From Atherix ibis (lineage: Eukaryota; Arthropoda; Insecta; Diptera; Athericidae): a stretch of DNA of 64,000 nucleotides. The position numbers and the translations under genes are program-made. This document shows, in pieces, positions 54,201 through 60,639 of this stretch (positions are counted from its first letter, which is position 1; every line of letters starts with the position of its first letter). The notes under the pieces are model-generated. The model was not told where the DNA came from, did not search any database, and was given only the letters and a program-made list of their open reading frames with translations. The stretch is from contig OY282609.1 in the NCBI GenBank assembly GCA_958298945.1, positions 34,197,212 through 34,261,211 of the forward strand, given 5' to 3'.

Positions 54201-57200
54201 GATGAGGAAGATGATGAGGATGAAATATATGAAGAAGATGAAGATGAAGAAAATGAAAAATATGAAGAAGATGAAGAAGATCAAAAATATGAAGAAGATG
54301 AAGATGAAGCAGATAAAAAACATGAAGAAGATGAAGAAGATGAAGAATATGAAGTATATGAAGAATACGAAGAAGATGGAGAAGATGAAAAATATGAAGA
54401 AGATGAAAAAGATGAAGAAGATGAAGAAGATGCAGAAAATGAAGAAGATGAAGAAAATGACGAAGGTGAAGAAGATGAAGAAGATGAAGAAAAAGTAGCC
54501 CAAGTTATCGATTAAGATGCGCGCAACGACCTATATCTAGTCACCTGAACTGGCAAAATCCATTATAGATAAGTCTGTTTTGCGCGTTGATTAAACGTAT
54601 CACAATCTCTAAGGTGACTAGGTGGCCCGTGGTATTATTTTAAATGAACGGTATAGTACGTTAAGTAACATTATACTAATAACCTAATCAATAACACGTA
54701 AGATGCCTGTGAAAGACCATAGTAGATTCTGTTTGTATCTTTGGTATGGTAAATCCGTGTACCTGAGGTAGCTTAGTGGTGCCTAAGAATTTACAAGCTT
54801 CCTTTACAAGCTTCCTCAATGAGTTATAAGGTTCCTTACAGTTAAAACTATATCTAATATATTTGTGAGGAGCCGTAGGCTGCAACGTGGTAACTGTGGT
54901 TGGATTTCCAAGTTTCATTTAATTTTATTTCCAAATCTCGTTTTTAGCCTGGTTAAATAAACTAACAAGTTCCACAAAATTTAGCAAACTCTAACTGATC
55001 TGGACTATGAGCAACAGACAAGATTTACTAATTAAGCTGGTAACGACTACTTCTTCGTGGTTGTGGTGTTATTAGAAGGGTTTTAGCTTATGTTAAAGGC
55101 TTTCATACTAAAATTAATGCCATAATTTAACTAAGGCATCTTTTCATTAAGAAAAACGATAAAAAAGAATCTGTTTCAAATAAAAGATATCGACCCTCAA
55201 GAAAATCTACTTCCGTTAAATTATTTTACAGTGTATTTTAATAAAGTTTGGTATTTTCTTCTGAAATATAATTTAATAGGCTTTTCAAAGCTTAGGATTA
55301 AAAAGATATTTTATAGTTCATCGATACCTTTCTTAGGGGAAGTTTCTAATTTTGCCACAATAATTAATGTTTTTTTCCCCAAAAAAATCCTATGAGAGAA
55401 AGAAGTAATTTAAAAGGTGCTTTGCATAAAGAGGTTAAGTGATCTTTTAGCAAATACATACGGATTAAAAGAAAAATATACTATCATCAGATCTTCTGGG
55501 TGAATTATTCAACTATAAGATCTATATCGGAAGTGGCCCACAGGTTTTGGGGAACCCGCGGCATGTGAGCTGGAGTAGCACTGCCAGGAACTTACAAGGT
55601 TCTATGAGGAAATAGCAACAACCAGCTACTTATAGAGCAGAATAGAATGGTACCACGGGGGTCGCTAGCCCGACGGTGGTTCGTCCACCATGCCCGGCCG
55701 ACGTGAGGAGCCTTTGGCTAAAATGTAATTTCTATAGTTGATACTTACTGGTTGAGGCAGCTCACCTTTAAGGAATTAACGGATGAATTTTTTCTGGCAG
55801 ATTTAAACAGAAATTAAATGGCAGAGTAGGCATGTTGAGTCCACTTACCATAGATTGAAGCGAATGAATTTCAAGAGCAGACTTGACAGACGAAAGAGGG
55901 AACCAACAAGCTAAAAGCTGAAGGTGTGAAGGAGGGCTTTGGAAAGATGGAGCTGAGGCAACCTCTCATAGACTGAAAGCTGATTTAAGTATTCGATTGT
56001 ATGAAGCAATTCAAGCAATAAGTGGAAGATGAAATAGAATGCCAAAAGTTGAATTAGAGCGAGCTGCGTGCAACTATATTGATCTATTCAGATGTATTGG
56101 CGAAATCCACTATAAGTACAGGTCTTTTAGCGCTGACTGAGAGTATTCCTATGGTATTATGTCTAACAATAGGTATATCACACTAAACAGCATAATTGTT
56201 CTATAATCAGAAAAACAGTTTTGATTTAAAAAATATAAAGTGTTCTTTAGCAATATAAACAAAAATACGAGTTATGTTTATAAAATATCGCGAATTTTAA
56301 ATTTCCGCGGGTTACGAATATTCGATTTTCGATTTTTTGTGGCGTTATGTTAGTACTCACTTATACCGACAAGTTCGGCCATTTTGAATGTTCAGTTAAT
56401 TTTTGACAGCTACTTTGCTTGCACGTGTTTTGGCTCGTCTTCGATGTTTGCTCAATTTCGACCAAAAACAGCATCGCATTAACATATTTAAGGAACTATT
56501 GGACTCTATCCGCGATGACCCAAGTTTGCTCCAGAGGGTCATAACTGGTGCCGAATCATTGGTTTATCATTATGACGTAGAAACCAAAGCTTAATCATCC
56601 CAATGGAAGCTGCCGCACGAGCCAAGACCGCAAAAAGCGCCAAGTTCGGTCGAATGTGGAGGTTTTGCTTATAGTTTTCTTCGATTGCAGATGCGTAGTA
56701 CATCATCAGTTCTTGCCACAGGGTAGAACGATCAATAAGGAATATTACCTATAAGTTATGCGCAAGTTACGTGAAGTAATTAGCCAGAAACGCCCGGATT
56801 TGTGGAAGAACGAAAATTGGCTTTTGCCATTTTTACCAAAAACAATACACTAGGCCGCAGCCACCGTATTTCCCAGATCTGGCCCCCTGTGACTTTTTAT
56901 TGTTCCCGAAACTGAAGAGCCCATGAAAGGATGATGCTATACTACGATTCAGGAGATAAAGACGGCATCGAAGGAGGAGTTGAACAAGATCACAAAAGAT
57001 GATTTATTGAAGTGCTTCGATGATTGGGAAAACTATTGGCACAAATGTATAATATCTGGTGGGGATTACTCTGAAGGGAACAAAATAGATATTCATGAAT
57101 AAATAAATAATTTTTGAAAAAATACAAAATTCTCTATATTTTTTGAACAGACCTCGTATATATAGCTCCATATGAGACTTTTTAAGCTAATGTTAACAGA

Positions 57201-58736
57201 AGAGATCTATAATATTTTTGAGGTAAGGAAAAATTTGCTAGCTTTACTATTTGTCAATGTATTTTTACGGTTATGGCAAATTATGCATTTGACCATTAAA
57301 AATTCTAAAAATAAGGTTTTCGCAATATTAAATTGATTCAAAAATTCTTTTTTTTTTCAATTAATATCTTAAGATACTTTATTTAGAATATTTCCGCTTA
57401 TTTTACAAATGCTTTTAAAGTTATGATGTTATATAAATATTTCCTAGAGAGCTAAATGCCTTATGATTTTTTATTTAGCATTCATTTATATGTATAGGTC
57501 GCTTTGGTATTTTCAGAAATCTATAGTGGAAAGAACTGCACACTTATGTATATCACCGTTTCAATTTAATATAATTATTTAAGTCCATTTAGAACTTCTA
57601 CAATAAGGTATTTGCATATTATCTTTATTTTATCCTCACGATTATAATGTGAAGTCACAATAGCATCAATAAATATCTCTAAATTGTGTTGATTAAAACC
57701 ACGATACAAGAATGCAACTTGATTGGGATTAGGTGCCGTTGAAAATCGAAATTATCATCAAAACCGTATAACTTCTGATTTGATGTGAGATTGGTAGAGT
57801 CGAGAATTTGCTGACCAGTCTATCTAAAGAATATTGACCCATTTGGGTATTCGATAGCCGCATTCAATGTGCTAATATGACTAGCAACTAGAATAGTCGA
57901 GATCTACAGATTAGATAACCATCTATGCTGTATAGTAAAATTTGTACTAAAATACTAGCAGAACTCAATAAATCTATTAATAATAAACACGTTAGGATAT
58001 GGAAAATCATTAGTTTCTTCAATTTTAGCACAGAAGGATGAGGAAAATTTCAAAATGGTAGATTGGAATTTTATCGATTCCAACCGTACACACATTCTTG
58101 TCTACGAGCATATTTTGCTAGTGGTTCAGATAAACGTGTTAGAAAATTGTGCAATATATTCTTATAGCTCTTGATAGATATTACCTAATGCAGAGTTTAA
58201 GGGATTTTCCAAAGTATAAAGATGAATACAGCATAAGCTTAAATTAGTTAAGAAGTTGCTGCATAACTTTCGTAATTGTATGGTAGTTTTAAATGGGATA
58301 ACATTGGTAGGTGTCTAGGCATTATTGTGCCAATGTTTTCTAGTTTAGTTCCTGCGAGAGTCATTTTCTGATCTTCTTGTACAATGAAATTGGAATTATG
58401 TTAGTCCAATAGTAATGCATAGAGATGTGCTAGAATTGTTTCTATTACGAGTTTGCGGATTTGTTAAAAGAACAATATAAACCTACCACCAATCCATACG
58501 GACCTATATTTGTAGATTATACAAATATGCACTACCATTATTGTGTCTACGTCTTATATATTTCTGAGCGGAAAACTGCAACCTTGTTCTGGATACTTCT
58601 AAAGTGTATGTCTATTGAAGATGTAATACATACCTTGGTGGTGGATCCGCTTGAATCTCACATGCAACATCGACTGTCTCATCCTTGGAAGCGCCAATTA
58701 AAACAACACGATCAGAATGTTTGCATATCGGTGTAT
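21195..58736 (-). CDS. Sidestep-family Ig/FN3 receptor, partial gene (8 exons)
   Basis: Member of the sidestep (Side) group of single-pass membrane proteins, which in Drosophila act as surface ligands for Beat receptors in motor axon guidance and synaptic matching. The eight exons are joined on the minus strand at 58,634-58,736, 50,732-50,843, 40,252-40,333, 39,812-39,953, 36,198-36,379, 33,222-33,415, 22,419-22,533 and 21,195-21,289. They give about 341 codons without a stop, and every junction keeps the frame. Order: last Ig domain (Cys pair in VDVACEI and LSCWAG), FN3 domain with the family's GYDGGLPQ motif, one transmembrane helix, acidic tail. The 5' half of the gene (signal peptide, Ig domains 1-4) and the true 3' end are not seen. 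Introns reach 10.7 kb and are full of transposons, yet no exon is damaged. Which Side paralogue it is cannot be told. Confidence 0.9.
22419..22533 (-). CDS. Sidestep exon: acidic cytoplasmic tail
   Basis: 115 nt; acceptor AG at 22,535-22,534 and donor GTAGGT at 22,418-22,413. In phase 0 it reads KGGNMEKPRWQHTDIKG, then SSSEDIVEDERDPDVIPSHY, ending one base into the next codon. The acidic stretch followed by NPDVIP/DPDVIP-type residues is a feature I associate with Side-family tails. The open frame and the good sites on both sides support it. Confidence 0.85.
23187..24010 (+). mobile_element. Himar/irritans-like mariner, truncated
   Basis: The transposase starts at 23,299 (MDKDEFRVLIKHCFLMKK) and is open to about 23,930. 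It contains the GRPKEVVT linker at about residue 64, KLCAKWVPREL near residue 119, the first catalytic Asp in VTMDEIWLRHY and the SAGKVTASVFWDAHGIIFI block. There the reading frame jumps: about 28 codons are missing and the next readable piece (KEIAKKRPHLQKKK) is in another frame, after which the sequence is lost. The second and third catalytic Asp are absent. No clear terminal inverted repeat was found. This is a dead copy of a lineage different from the intact element at 12.8 kb. Confidence 0.88.
24262..24290. repeat. Short dispersed motif, copy 1
   Basis: AGGTATTAATCATACAACC occurs here and again near 63,792. A diverged form (GGTATTAATCATATTACC) lies near 32,360. Each is followed by CTC or TCC. 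It may be the end of an unrecognised element. Confidence 0.5.
24300..26915. other. AT-rich intron sequence
   Basis: Part of the long intron between the exons at 33.2 and 22.5 kb. It holds short tri-nucleotide runs (AAT at about 24,606-24,625, TTG at about 25,236-25,252). No gene or element recognised. Confidence 0.45.
26920..27773 (-). mobile_element. Mariner family B copy 3, two inverted 5' ends
   Basis: 854 bp bounded by TA at 26,918-26,919 and 27,774-27,775, with CGAGGTCTGTT termini. The left arm (26,920 to about 27,115) and right arm (about 27,560-27,773) are both the 5' end of the transposon, in opposite directions. The middle is a minus-strand transposase fragment: VITGDESWVYGYDMEAQSS near 27,460-27,500, VFFDCRGVVYHEFLPQ near 27,330-27,380, and YDNAFAHASFLVREFLAKNN near 27,160-27,220. 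It stops just before or within the third catalytic box. The right side also lacks the N-terminal domain, as in copies 2 and 5. It cannot encode a transposase, but both termini look usable. Confidence 0.85.
27800..28080 (+). pseudogene. Mariner-like transposase fragment (group 5)
   Basis: The plus strand carries broken frames that resemble the N-terminal half of a mariner transposase: ISISKIIPILGNQT (a decayed linker region) and then AGFKKKLDIWLYYELS near 27,960-28,005, matching the WVPHEL block, followed by SAMKSNHFL in another frame. It begins next to the right end of the family B copy, which may have inserted into it. Confidence 0.55.
28100..29140. other. AT-rich intron sequence
   Basis: No recognisable coding, splice or repeat structure. 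Confidence 0.4.
29150..29700 (-). pseudogene. Jockey-like reverse transcriptase fragment
   Basis: On the minus strand 29,320-29,170 reads IHAGVPQESIVFEIPYNIYTD and then TTTYADDTAML. The catalytic YADD box is kept, while the GVPQGS motif has a Gly to Glu change. Upstream, around 29,640-29,450, the decayed fingers/palm region can be followed in broken frames. It is a second copy of the same kind of element as at 1.0-2.9 kb, where the box reads YADN. Frames are interrupted, so it is inactive. Confidence 0.75.
30095..31214 (-). mobile_element. Mos1/mauritiana-like mariner, defective copy 2
   Basis: Starts CCAGGTATATAAGCTTAAAT after a TA at 30,093-30,094 and ends GCTTATACACCTTG at 31,214 before TA. 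The minus-strand transposase begins around 31,060. The N-terminal part is open to 30,758 (LKKSAAESHRMLM, LQALLDEDDTQSQKML). A deletion then removes the part up to the WVPHEL block. The remainder 30,749-30,318 reads HRIVTGDEKWIYFENPKRKK and FIHDNAPSQTS. A frame change lies before the SPDLVPSDYHLF box. Two catalytic Asp are readable, but the protein cannot be made as one piece. Confidence 0.88.
31203..31360. repeat. Tandem duplication including a mariner terminus
   Basis: A unit of about 96 bp, running from the mariner end CTTATACACCTTG through unique AT-rich sequence, occurs twice in a row (starting at about 31,203 and 31,299). The second copy carries TACGCTCACTCACACC and the terminus again, so the element end appears twice. 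Confidence 0.8.
31490..31935 (-). pseudogene. Himar/irritans-like mariner fragment
   Basis: On the minus strand, broken frames read SPGKVMATVFCDAHDIIYI near 31,820-31,880, then, after a gap, DLAASDYSLFPNIKKCPGGK near 31,580-31,640 (the third catalytic box) and AAINPHFKGSERSYYLE near 31,500-31,550. The order and spacing match the C-terminal half of irritans-type transposases. The part holding the second Asp is deleted or unreadable. Confidence 0.7.
31940..33221. other. AT-rich intron sequence
   Basis: Holds an open minus-strand stretch (32,305-31,907) without recognisable motifs and the diverged short repeat near 32,360. No exon recognised. Confidence 0.4.
33222..33415 (-). CDS. Sidestep exon: transmembrane segment
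   Basis: 194 nt; acceptor AG at 33,417-33,416 and donor GTAAGT at 33,221-33,216. It starts with a codon split with the previous exon (Glu) and reads SDESITLSPVLV, a hydrophobic run of about 25 residues (LVGTVLTIIVISLAIALRI), then the basic stop-transfer NLRRNRQQ and the first part of the tail (KGPTGSTVVQGAKNESFK). This anchors the receptor with its tail in the cytoplasm. It ends in phase 0. Confidence 0.92.
33540..34280. other. Intron sequence with a small tandem duplication
   Basis: A 25-bp unit containing CAATTCATCTAGAAAATCTA occurs twice at about 33,735-33,780. Otherwise AT-rich with nothing recognised. Confidence 0.45.
34283..35394 (+). mobile_element. SETMAR/cecropia-like mariner, defective
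   Basis: 1,112 bp with the left terminus TTGGGTTGTCTGGAAAG after TA (34,281-34,282) and the right terminus CCGGACAACCCAA before TA (35,395-35,396). The plus-strand transposase is broken. Readable parts are QDKNYPMCMEKI, then 34,499-34,813 with GNFDLEDAPRTGRPNEGDED (linker), STVHDHLKQLGF and IWVSHLLTEKNLRRRIDVCDLL, then a TGDEKW box near 34,825, YHxLDKLN near 34,985, and near 35,105-35,160 a box resembling YSAELAPSDYHLF. Several stops and deletions make it inactive. Confidence 0.88.
35560..36000 (+). pseudogene. DD41D-type mariner 3' fragment
   Basis: The plus strand reads GMDDMWFQQDGTTS (second catalytic Asp), then, in another frame, NWPPRSCDLSPLEYFLW (third box, with Glu where Asp is usual after SPL), and later a decayed C-terminus up to about 35,880. 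The fragment ends near 36,000 in ATGGATCATTTAGAAGTTCC when read from the right. It belongs to the same group as the pieces at 18.5-20.8 and 45.4 kb. Confidence 0.75.
36198..36379 (-). CDS. Sidestep exon: second half of FN3 domain
   Basis: 182 nt; acceptor AG at 36,381-36,380 after a TTTTCTTTTC tract and donor GTAAAC at 36,197-36,192. It completes an Arg codon and reads LNLTNAEEPQFGIENL, then NNSLKVRIFSINQKGQSS, the late strands of a fibronectin-III fold with the usual (A/S)xNxKG(R/Q)S turn, and IIGYTAQKA. It ends one base into a Glu codon. Confidence 0.92.
36400..39811. other. Intron, no gene recognised
   Basis: A 3.4-kb intron. The block 37,590-38,300 is less AT-rich and may be a degraded retroelement, but no motif could be fixed. 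No known mariner terminus was seen here, which is unusual for this locus. Confidence 0.4.
39812..39953 (-). CDS. Sidestep exon: first half of FN3 domain
   Basis: 142 nt; acceptor AG at 39,955-39,954 and donor GTAAAT at 39,811-39,806. It reads LPSAVTNCSLYNRTELSVD, then IQCIPGYDGGLPQVFVLEM, and SAKTGIT. The P(G)xDGGLPQxFxLE motif after NCSLxNxT is characteristic of the Side family FN3 domain. It begins and ends with split codons that match the neighbours. NCS and NRT are possible N-glycosylation sites. Confidence 0.93.
40252..40333 (-). CDS. Sidestep exon: end of last Ig domain
   Basis: 82 nt; acceptor AG at 40,335-40,334 and donor GTATGT at 40,251-40,246. It reads DYGTLSCWAGNEVGTQ, then HQPCMFQVVLA. 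DYGTLxCWxxNxVGxQxxPC is the Side-family signature at the second Ig cysteine (Cys of LSCW). It ends one base into a Gly codon and is separated by only about 300 bp from the next exon. Confidence 0.93.
40340..41150. other. AT-rich intron sequence
   Basis: Start of the 10.4-kb intron between the exons at 50.7 and 40.3 kb. Nothing recognised. Confidence 0.4.
41159..41390 (-). pseudogene. Jockey-like reverse transcriptase fragment (weak)
   Basis: The minus strand 41,359-41,162 reads MQGGMLSALLYNVNSYDISN, then TAFCIDNIDITTS, resembling a decayed VPQGSxLxPLLYNIxTxDIP followed by FADDTAI. The catalytic Asp pair is read as IDN. A small tandem repeat with GGGGTTGTAAGCTT lies at about 41,179-41,222. 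Confidence 0.45.
41611..42378 (+). mobile_element. Mos1/mauritiana-like mariner, 5' half
   Basis: The left terminus CTAGGTGTATAAGCTTAAAT follows a TA at 41,609-41,610. The transposase reads from about 41,805 (FCFNLKKSAAESHRILMEAY), with LQTLLDEDDTQSQKMLAEQL, then a frame change within the WVPHEL block (KWVLPER / NDRQMERRQNTCEILLARQ) and HRIVTGDEKW-like RRIVTGDEKWIYF near 42,220. At about 42,305-42,325 there is a small local duplication (GATGGTTGGCCAGGAT). At about 42,378, after the WWDQ box, the sequence is joined to a minus-strand piece of another mariner. The second and third Asp and the 3' terminus are missing. Confidence 0.88.
42379..43132 (-). mobile_element. SETMAR/cecropia-like mariner fragment
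   Basis: On the minus strand, the 5' UTR region near 43,100 (GTTGTGAAAAAATACAATTA) matches the copy at 34.3 kb. The transposase reads in broken frames: GRPIEANEDTIKV near 42,860-42,890, FKRIITGDEKWIVCN near 42,610-42,650, VWWDFKRIVYFELLPSN at 42,560-42,510 and VLQQENAKPHTS near 42,430 (Glu in place of the second catalytic Asp). It stops at the chimeric junction near 42,379; the terminus at the right end is incomplete. Confidence 0.82.
43290..44120 (-). pseudogene. piggyBac-like transposase remnant
   Basis: On the minus strand, 43,900-43,760 reads NITIDEQLCPTKVRCRFTYF and then MPKKLDKFGMKFCFAFDLSS. This is the conserved core of piggyBac transposases (SIDExL, FRQYMPxKPxKFGIKxW) and includes the first catalytic Asp. 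Weaker upstream segments reach to about 44,120. Below it, near 43,470-43,310, INAWVLYKETSEENISRKY and FQLAEDSSE resemble the C-terminal block. The middle carries stops, so it is not functional. It is the only piggyBac-like piece in the window. Confidence 0.75.
44130..45410. other. AT-rich intron sequence
   Basis: No recognisable gene, exon or element. Confidence 0.4.
45420..45690 (-). pseudogene. DD41D-type mariner fragment
   Basis: The minus strand from about 45,680 reads KIPETTIRRK, PYFFKNENCVDSAQYRTML, then, with stops, ALLNNVFVEHIIPLFG. This fits the block between GPYFF(K/E)NE and the third catalytic box of the DD41D-type group also seen at 20.1 and 35.6 kb. Catalytic residues are not recognisable. 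Confidence 0.6.
45700..46750. other. AT-rich intron sequence
   Basis: No recognisable gene, exon or element. Confidence 0.4.
46760..47345 (+). pseudogene. Mariner-like transposase fragment (group 8)
   Basis: The plus strand reads HYDNTSCPETISINE near 46,995-47,040 (a decayed second-Asp box), FFSPRAKLPFE near 47,110, and NGITLKGIIMK near 47,250-47,285, matching the C-terminal GxxYFEGD block in decayed form. A 36-bp direct repeat starts it. The order and the repeat unit resemble 59.85-60.18 kb, so the two are copies of one old element. Confidence 0.6.
46783..46860. repeat. 36-bp tandem direct repeat
   Basis: A unit beginning GAAAGGCCTCATACAACGAA and ending GATGAAAATTTG occurs twice without mismatch, separated by about 15 bp (near 46,785 and 46,826). 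Confidence 0.85.
47520..49145 (-). pseudogene. Mariner-like element remnant (group 5), split
   Basis: The minus strand carries the N-terminal part at 49,140-48,860 (FACFHFGNFNIKDES, FDILLKRNEI), the middle at about 48,860-48,600 (decayed GDEKW, WW and YYELL-like boxes) and the C-terminal part at about 47,960-47,520. About 600 bp of unrelated AT-rich DNA separates the last two. All frames are broken. The family B copy at 49,152 begins directly at its upstream end, which suggests insertion into it. Confidence 0.6.
49152..49998 (-). mobile_element. Mariner family B copy 4
   Basis: 847 bp with termini CGAGGTTTGTTCAAAAAG and its inverted form ending CAGACCTCG, flanked by TA at 49,150-49,151 and 49,999-50,000. 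This copy keeps the normal 3' end. On the minus strand, 49,540-49,211 reads RQKRPDLWKNKNWLLPFLAKNN, LDLALCDFFLSSKLK, KRWHKCIISGGDYFEGDKIDIHK. The N-terminal domain and part of the catalytic core are missing. At 49,755-49,855 a 60-bp segment (ACCCTCTGCAGAAAATTTGG) is duplicated. Confidence 0.87.
50005..50731. other. AT-rich intron sequence
   Basis: Short intron piece between a family B mariner and the exon at 50,732. Nothing recognised. Confidence 0.4.
50732..50843 (-). CDS. Sidestep exon: middle of last Ig domain
   Basis: 112 nt; acceptor AG at 50,845-50,844 and donor GTAAGC at 50,731-50,726. It completes an Arg codon and reads TFRWKFNNSGETLDVG, then SERFTMNGTRSILRYTPVTDQ. WKFNNSGE is a strongly conserved Side-family string that holds the Ig-fold Trp. 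NNS and NGT are possible N-glycosylation sites. It ends in phase 0, ready for DYGTL of the next exon. Confidence 0.94.
50909..50926. repeat. (AT)n microsatellite
   Basis: About nine AT dinucleotides just upstream of the Ig exon. Confidence 0.8.
50930..53710. other. Intron sequence, no gene recognised
   Basis: Part of the 7.8-kb intron between the exons at 58.6 and 50.8 kb. Somewhat less AT-rich than other introns in places (51,340-52,100). No exon, terminus or transposase motif was recognised. Confidence 0.4.
53715..54515. repeat. GAAGAT/GAAGAA microsatellite with duplicated flank
   Basis: From about 53,950 to 54,490 the sequence is an imperfect array of GAA, GAT and AAA triplets on the plus strand, about 540 bp. 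It is open in several frames for this reason: a plus-strand frame of Glu/Asp, another of Lys/Met, and the opposite strand of Phe/Ile. None looks like a real protein, since splice sites, homology and normal composition are absent. A related shorter run lies at 53,835-53,900. Before each run sits a copy of a 60-bp unit (53,778-53,838 and 53,916-53,976) with GGCTTATGCTAAT in common, so the two runs arose with their flank. Confidence 0.88.
54690..54920 (-). repeat. Dispersed repeat, copy 2
   Basis: In reverse orientation this matches 19,015-19,130: CTCATTGAGG, CTTGTAAATTCTTAGGCACC and ATGGTCTTTCAC are shared. A short internal duplication (AAGCTTCCTTTAC) is private to this copy. An open minus-strand frame here is probably incidental. 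Confidence 0.6.
54925..55530. other. AT-rich intron sequence
   Basis: Lies between two copies of the dispersed repeat; nothing recognised. Confidence 0.35.
55535..55700 (-). repeat. Dispersed repeat, copy 3
   Basis: In reverse orientation it shares CCCGTGGTACCA, CTTGTAAGTTCCTGGCAG and the CCAGCTCA...ATGC...CGGGTT pattern with 18,960-19,085. GC-rich relative to the intron. Confidence 0.55.
55705..56275. other. Intron sequence
   Basis: No gene or element recognised. Confidence 0.35.
56280..57156 (+). mobile_element. Mariner family B copy 5, nearly full catalytic part
   Basis: The left end has lost the outer terminus and begins within it near 56,280. The right terminus TTTTTGAACAGACCTCG ends at 57,156 before TA. 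As in copies 2 and 3, the 5' UTR joins directly to FDQKQHRINIFKELLDS (near 56,455), so the N-terminal DNA-binding domain is missing. The catalytic part then follows to the end in broken frames: VITGAESLVYHYDVETKA, where the first catalytic Asp is Ala; RQVRSNVEVLL; RPDLWKNENWLLPFL; PPYFPDLAPCDFLLFPKLK; DWENYWHKCIISGGDYSEGN. Of the six copies it preserves most of the 3' half. Confidence 0.87.
57165..58633. other. AT-rich intron sequence
   Basis: No gene or element recognised before the exon at 58,634. Confidence 0.4.
58634..58736 (-). CDS. Sidestep exon: start of last Ig domain
   Basis: 103 nt; acceptor AG at 58,738-58,737 after TTTTCAC and donor GTATGT at 58,633-58,628. It reads TPICKHSDRVVLIGASKDE, then TVDVACEIQADPPP. 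P(V/I)CK at the start and the Cys of VACE (first Ig cysteine), followed by DADPPP-like residues, match the last Ig domain of Side proteins. It begins with two bases of a split codon, so the preceding exon ends in phase 1; that exon was not found up to 64,000. Confidence 0.93.
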
Positions 58737-58739
58737 CTG

Positions 58740-59845
58740 TGAAAATTTAACAAAACATTAGCAAAGAAATTTATTTTTATTTTACGATAATAATATATGA
58801 GTTTTAGCAGATATCATTGTACCAAAGTATATGCATTTATCATGCATTTTGATTAGTTTGTATAATATATAATACGATTATGTATGACTAAATATTAACA
58901 GCAGTCTTGAAACATTATCTTTTTATAGAGAATGAACCTTCAGATAACTACTGTTTATATGCGCATCCCTAAAAGTATATCTATATAAAATTTGAATATT
59001 CAATTAATTCCAGATAATATGTTGATTTTCGATTCCAACGATAGTGATACCAAAATAATTGACGATTATAGCAATTAAATTGGTTTTCGATTAGTGTTAG
59101 TGATTTTGGTTACTAATCAGCCAGAAATCAAGAGCTGATATTTATAATTTTCGAAGAATCATTTATAATAATATTTGCAAATGTCGAATTATACAAATAG
59201 AAAATAATTAATTTGACATTATTATTTGGGATCGATATTATTCAATGAAATTTCATCATTTTATGTACTGAATTATATATAAGATGTCATTTTTTAATGA
59301 AATTAATTTATAATGGAACTTATTATAAATATTGAATTATAGTTCTATAAAATAAAATAAACAGTAAATTTTTTATAGCTTCAAAGAATTATTAATGTAC
59401 AAATTTTATTAAAATTCTATTTAATAAGTTCCGAAAATTTTAGTTACGAAGTAAATTTATAATGAATTTACTCGTACAGTATTTAAAAGAAAATTTTAGT
59501 AACTTATCCATTTATGCAAAAAATATATATTATCCAATTCCGTTATCGTCTCTGTACCACTTTATCTAAATTCATGCAGGAGTTCTATCTGCGAATATAT
59601 CTTACTGACTTCAATTTCCTGTAATACGGTAGTCTCTCCCAGTAAAAATATGATCCTACCAAGCATGATGAGTAAAATAGAGTTTTCGTAATGCGTAACG
59701 AAGAACAGAACAGCGAAATTTGGGGCATCGATGTATTATCGAATTTTGTGTTTAGCTTAGTGAATCTACGAGTTTGACTTAGAAGATTTTGGAAAATATT
59801 CCTTATTAATAGCATATTTTTTTCGTAGCGTAAAATATTTTTGGA
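58740..59845. other. AT-rich intron sequence
   Basis: No upstream exon of the sidestep-like gene could be recognised here. Confidence 0.4.
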
Positions 59846-59849
59846 AGGC

Positions 59850-60178
59850 ACTGGAAGTCAACCTTGCTCAAGAAGGTCTTCATAATCGAAAACTGATAAA
59901 AAGTTGGAGCGGGTGAAAGCGTTTTTAAGGTCAGCTCGTCCACTAAAATTGAAGCTTATAAGTAGTGAGATACTTCACTCTAATAACACTCCTTGTCACG
60001 AGACTATCTGCATCAACGAATTTTTTTTGTAGCTCTTCGATTTACCTGATCTAAGCCCATCTGATAATTTGTTGTTCCCCAATAGCATATTAATAAAAAT
60101 AAAATAACATTAATGCATAAAAATAAGATACAATTGTTGAAGAAATCAACCTCAGTACTTTTTTAACACACCTCGTTT
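59850..60178 (+). pseudogene. Mariner-like transposase fragment (group 8)
   Basis: Contains GAAGGTCTTCATAATCGAAA followed by ACTGAT and later a box resembling HSNNTPCHETICINEF, then LPDLSPSDNLLFPN (third-box region). The layout parallels 46.76-47.3 kb. Broken frames throughout. Confidence 0.55.
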
Positions 60179-60219
60179 TAAACCATTTTTTTTTCAAATG
60201 TTAATTTGGCAATATAATA

Positions 60220-60630
60220 AATTTTTACGTTGGAAGACCAATCCTCTTTAGATGATGCCTAAATTTAACATATTCTAGGGCTATTGCTTCTTTCCACGTG
60301 CCATTACCATAACGTATCGCGGACATCAATTACGAATTTTTTTATGATACCTTCCGTCAATTTTTACTCGAATTATGCACTCCATAACCACATTCAGGGT
60401 TTTTTCTTAATTCCTAATTATTTCTCGAATCCTTCCTTTCCTACAAAAATCATGTCATATTTATAATGAACTGTAGTATCTGTTGCCACACTATCACTGA
60501 GGGTCTTACAATAATTTTGTCGATCGTTTTTGCCTTTCAAATCTTCTGCTGCGAACCCATTCCGGTATAGTCTGATACCTGAACAAACTTTGCGACAATC
60601 TGATAAGCTCAAAAGCCCATTTGAGCCAAT
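60220..60630 (-). other. Unassigned coding-like segment
   Basis: The minus strand 60,612-60,418 is open (LSDCRKVCSGIRLYRNGF, VHYKYDMIFVGKEG) and a second readable piece near 60,310-60,230 gives RYGNGTWKEAIALEYVKF. The amino-acid make-up looks like former protein, more than the poly-A/T around it. It is not recognised; no splice sites link it to the sidestep-like gene. Probably a transposon relic. Confidence 0.3.
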
Positions 60631-60639
60631 ATAAGAATA

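Noticed and set aside
53928..54515. A 195-aa acidic open frame (and opposite-strand Phe/Ile frame)
   Set aside because: Both come from a GAAGAT-type microsatellite; long open frames are expected there, and no splice sites or known domains go with them.
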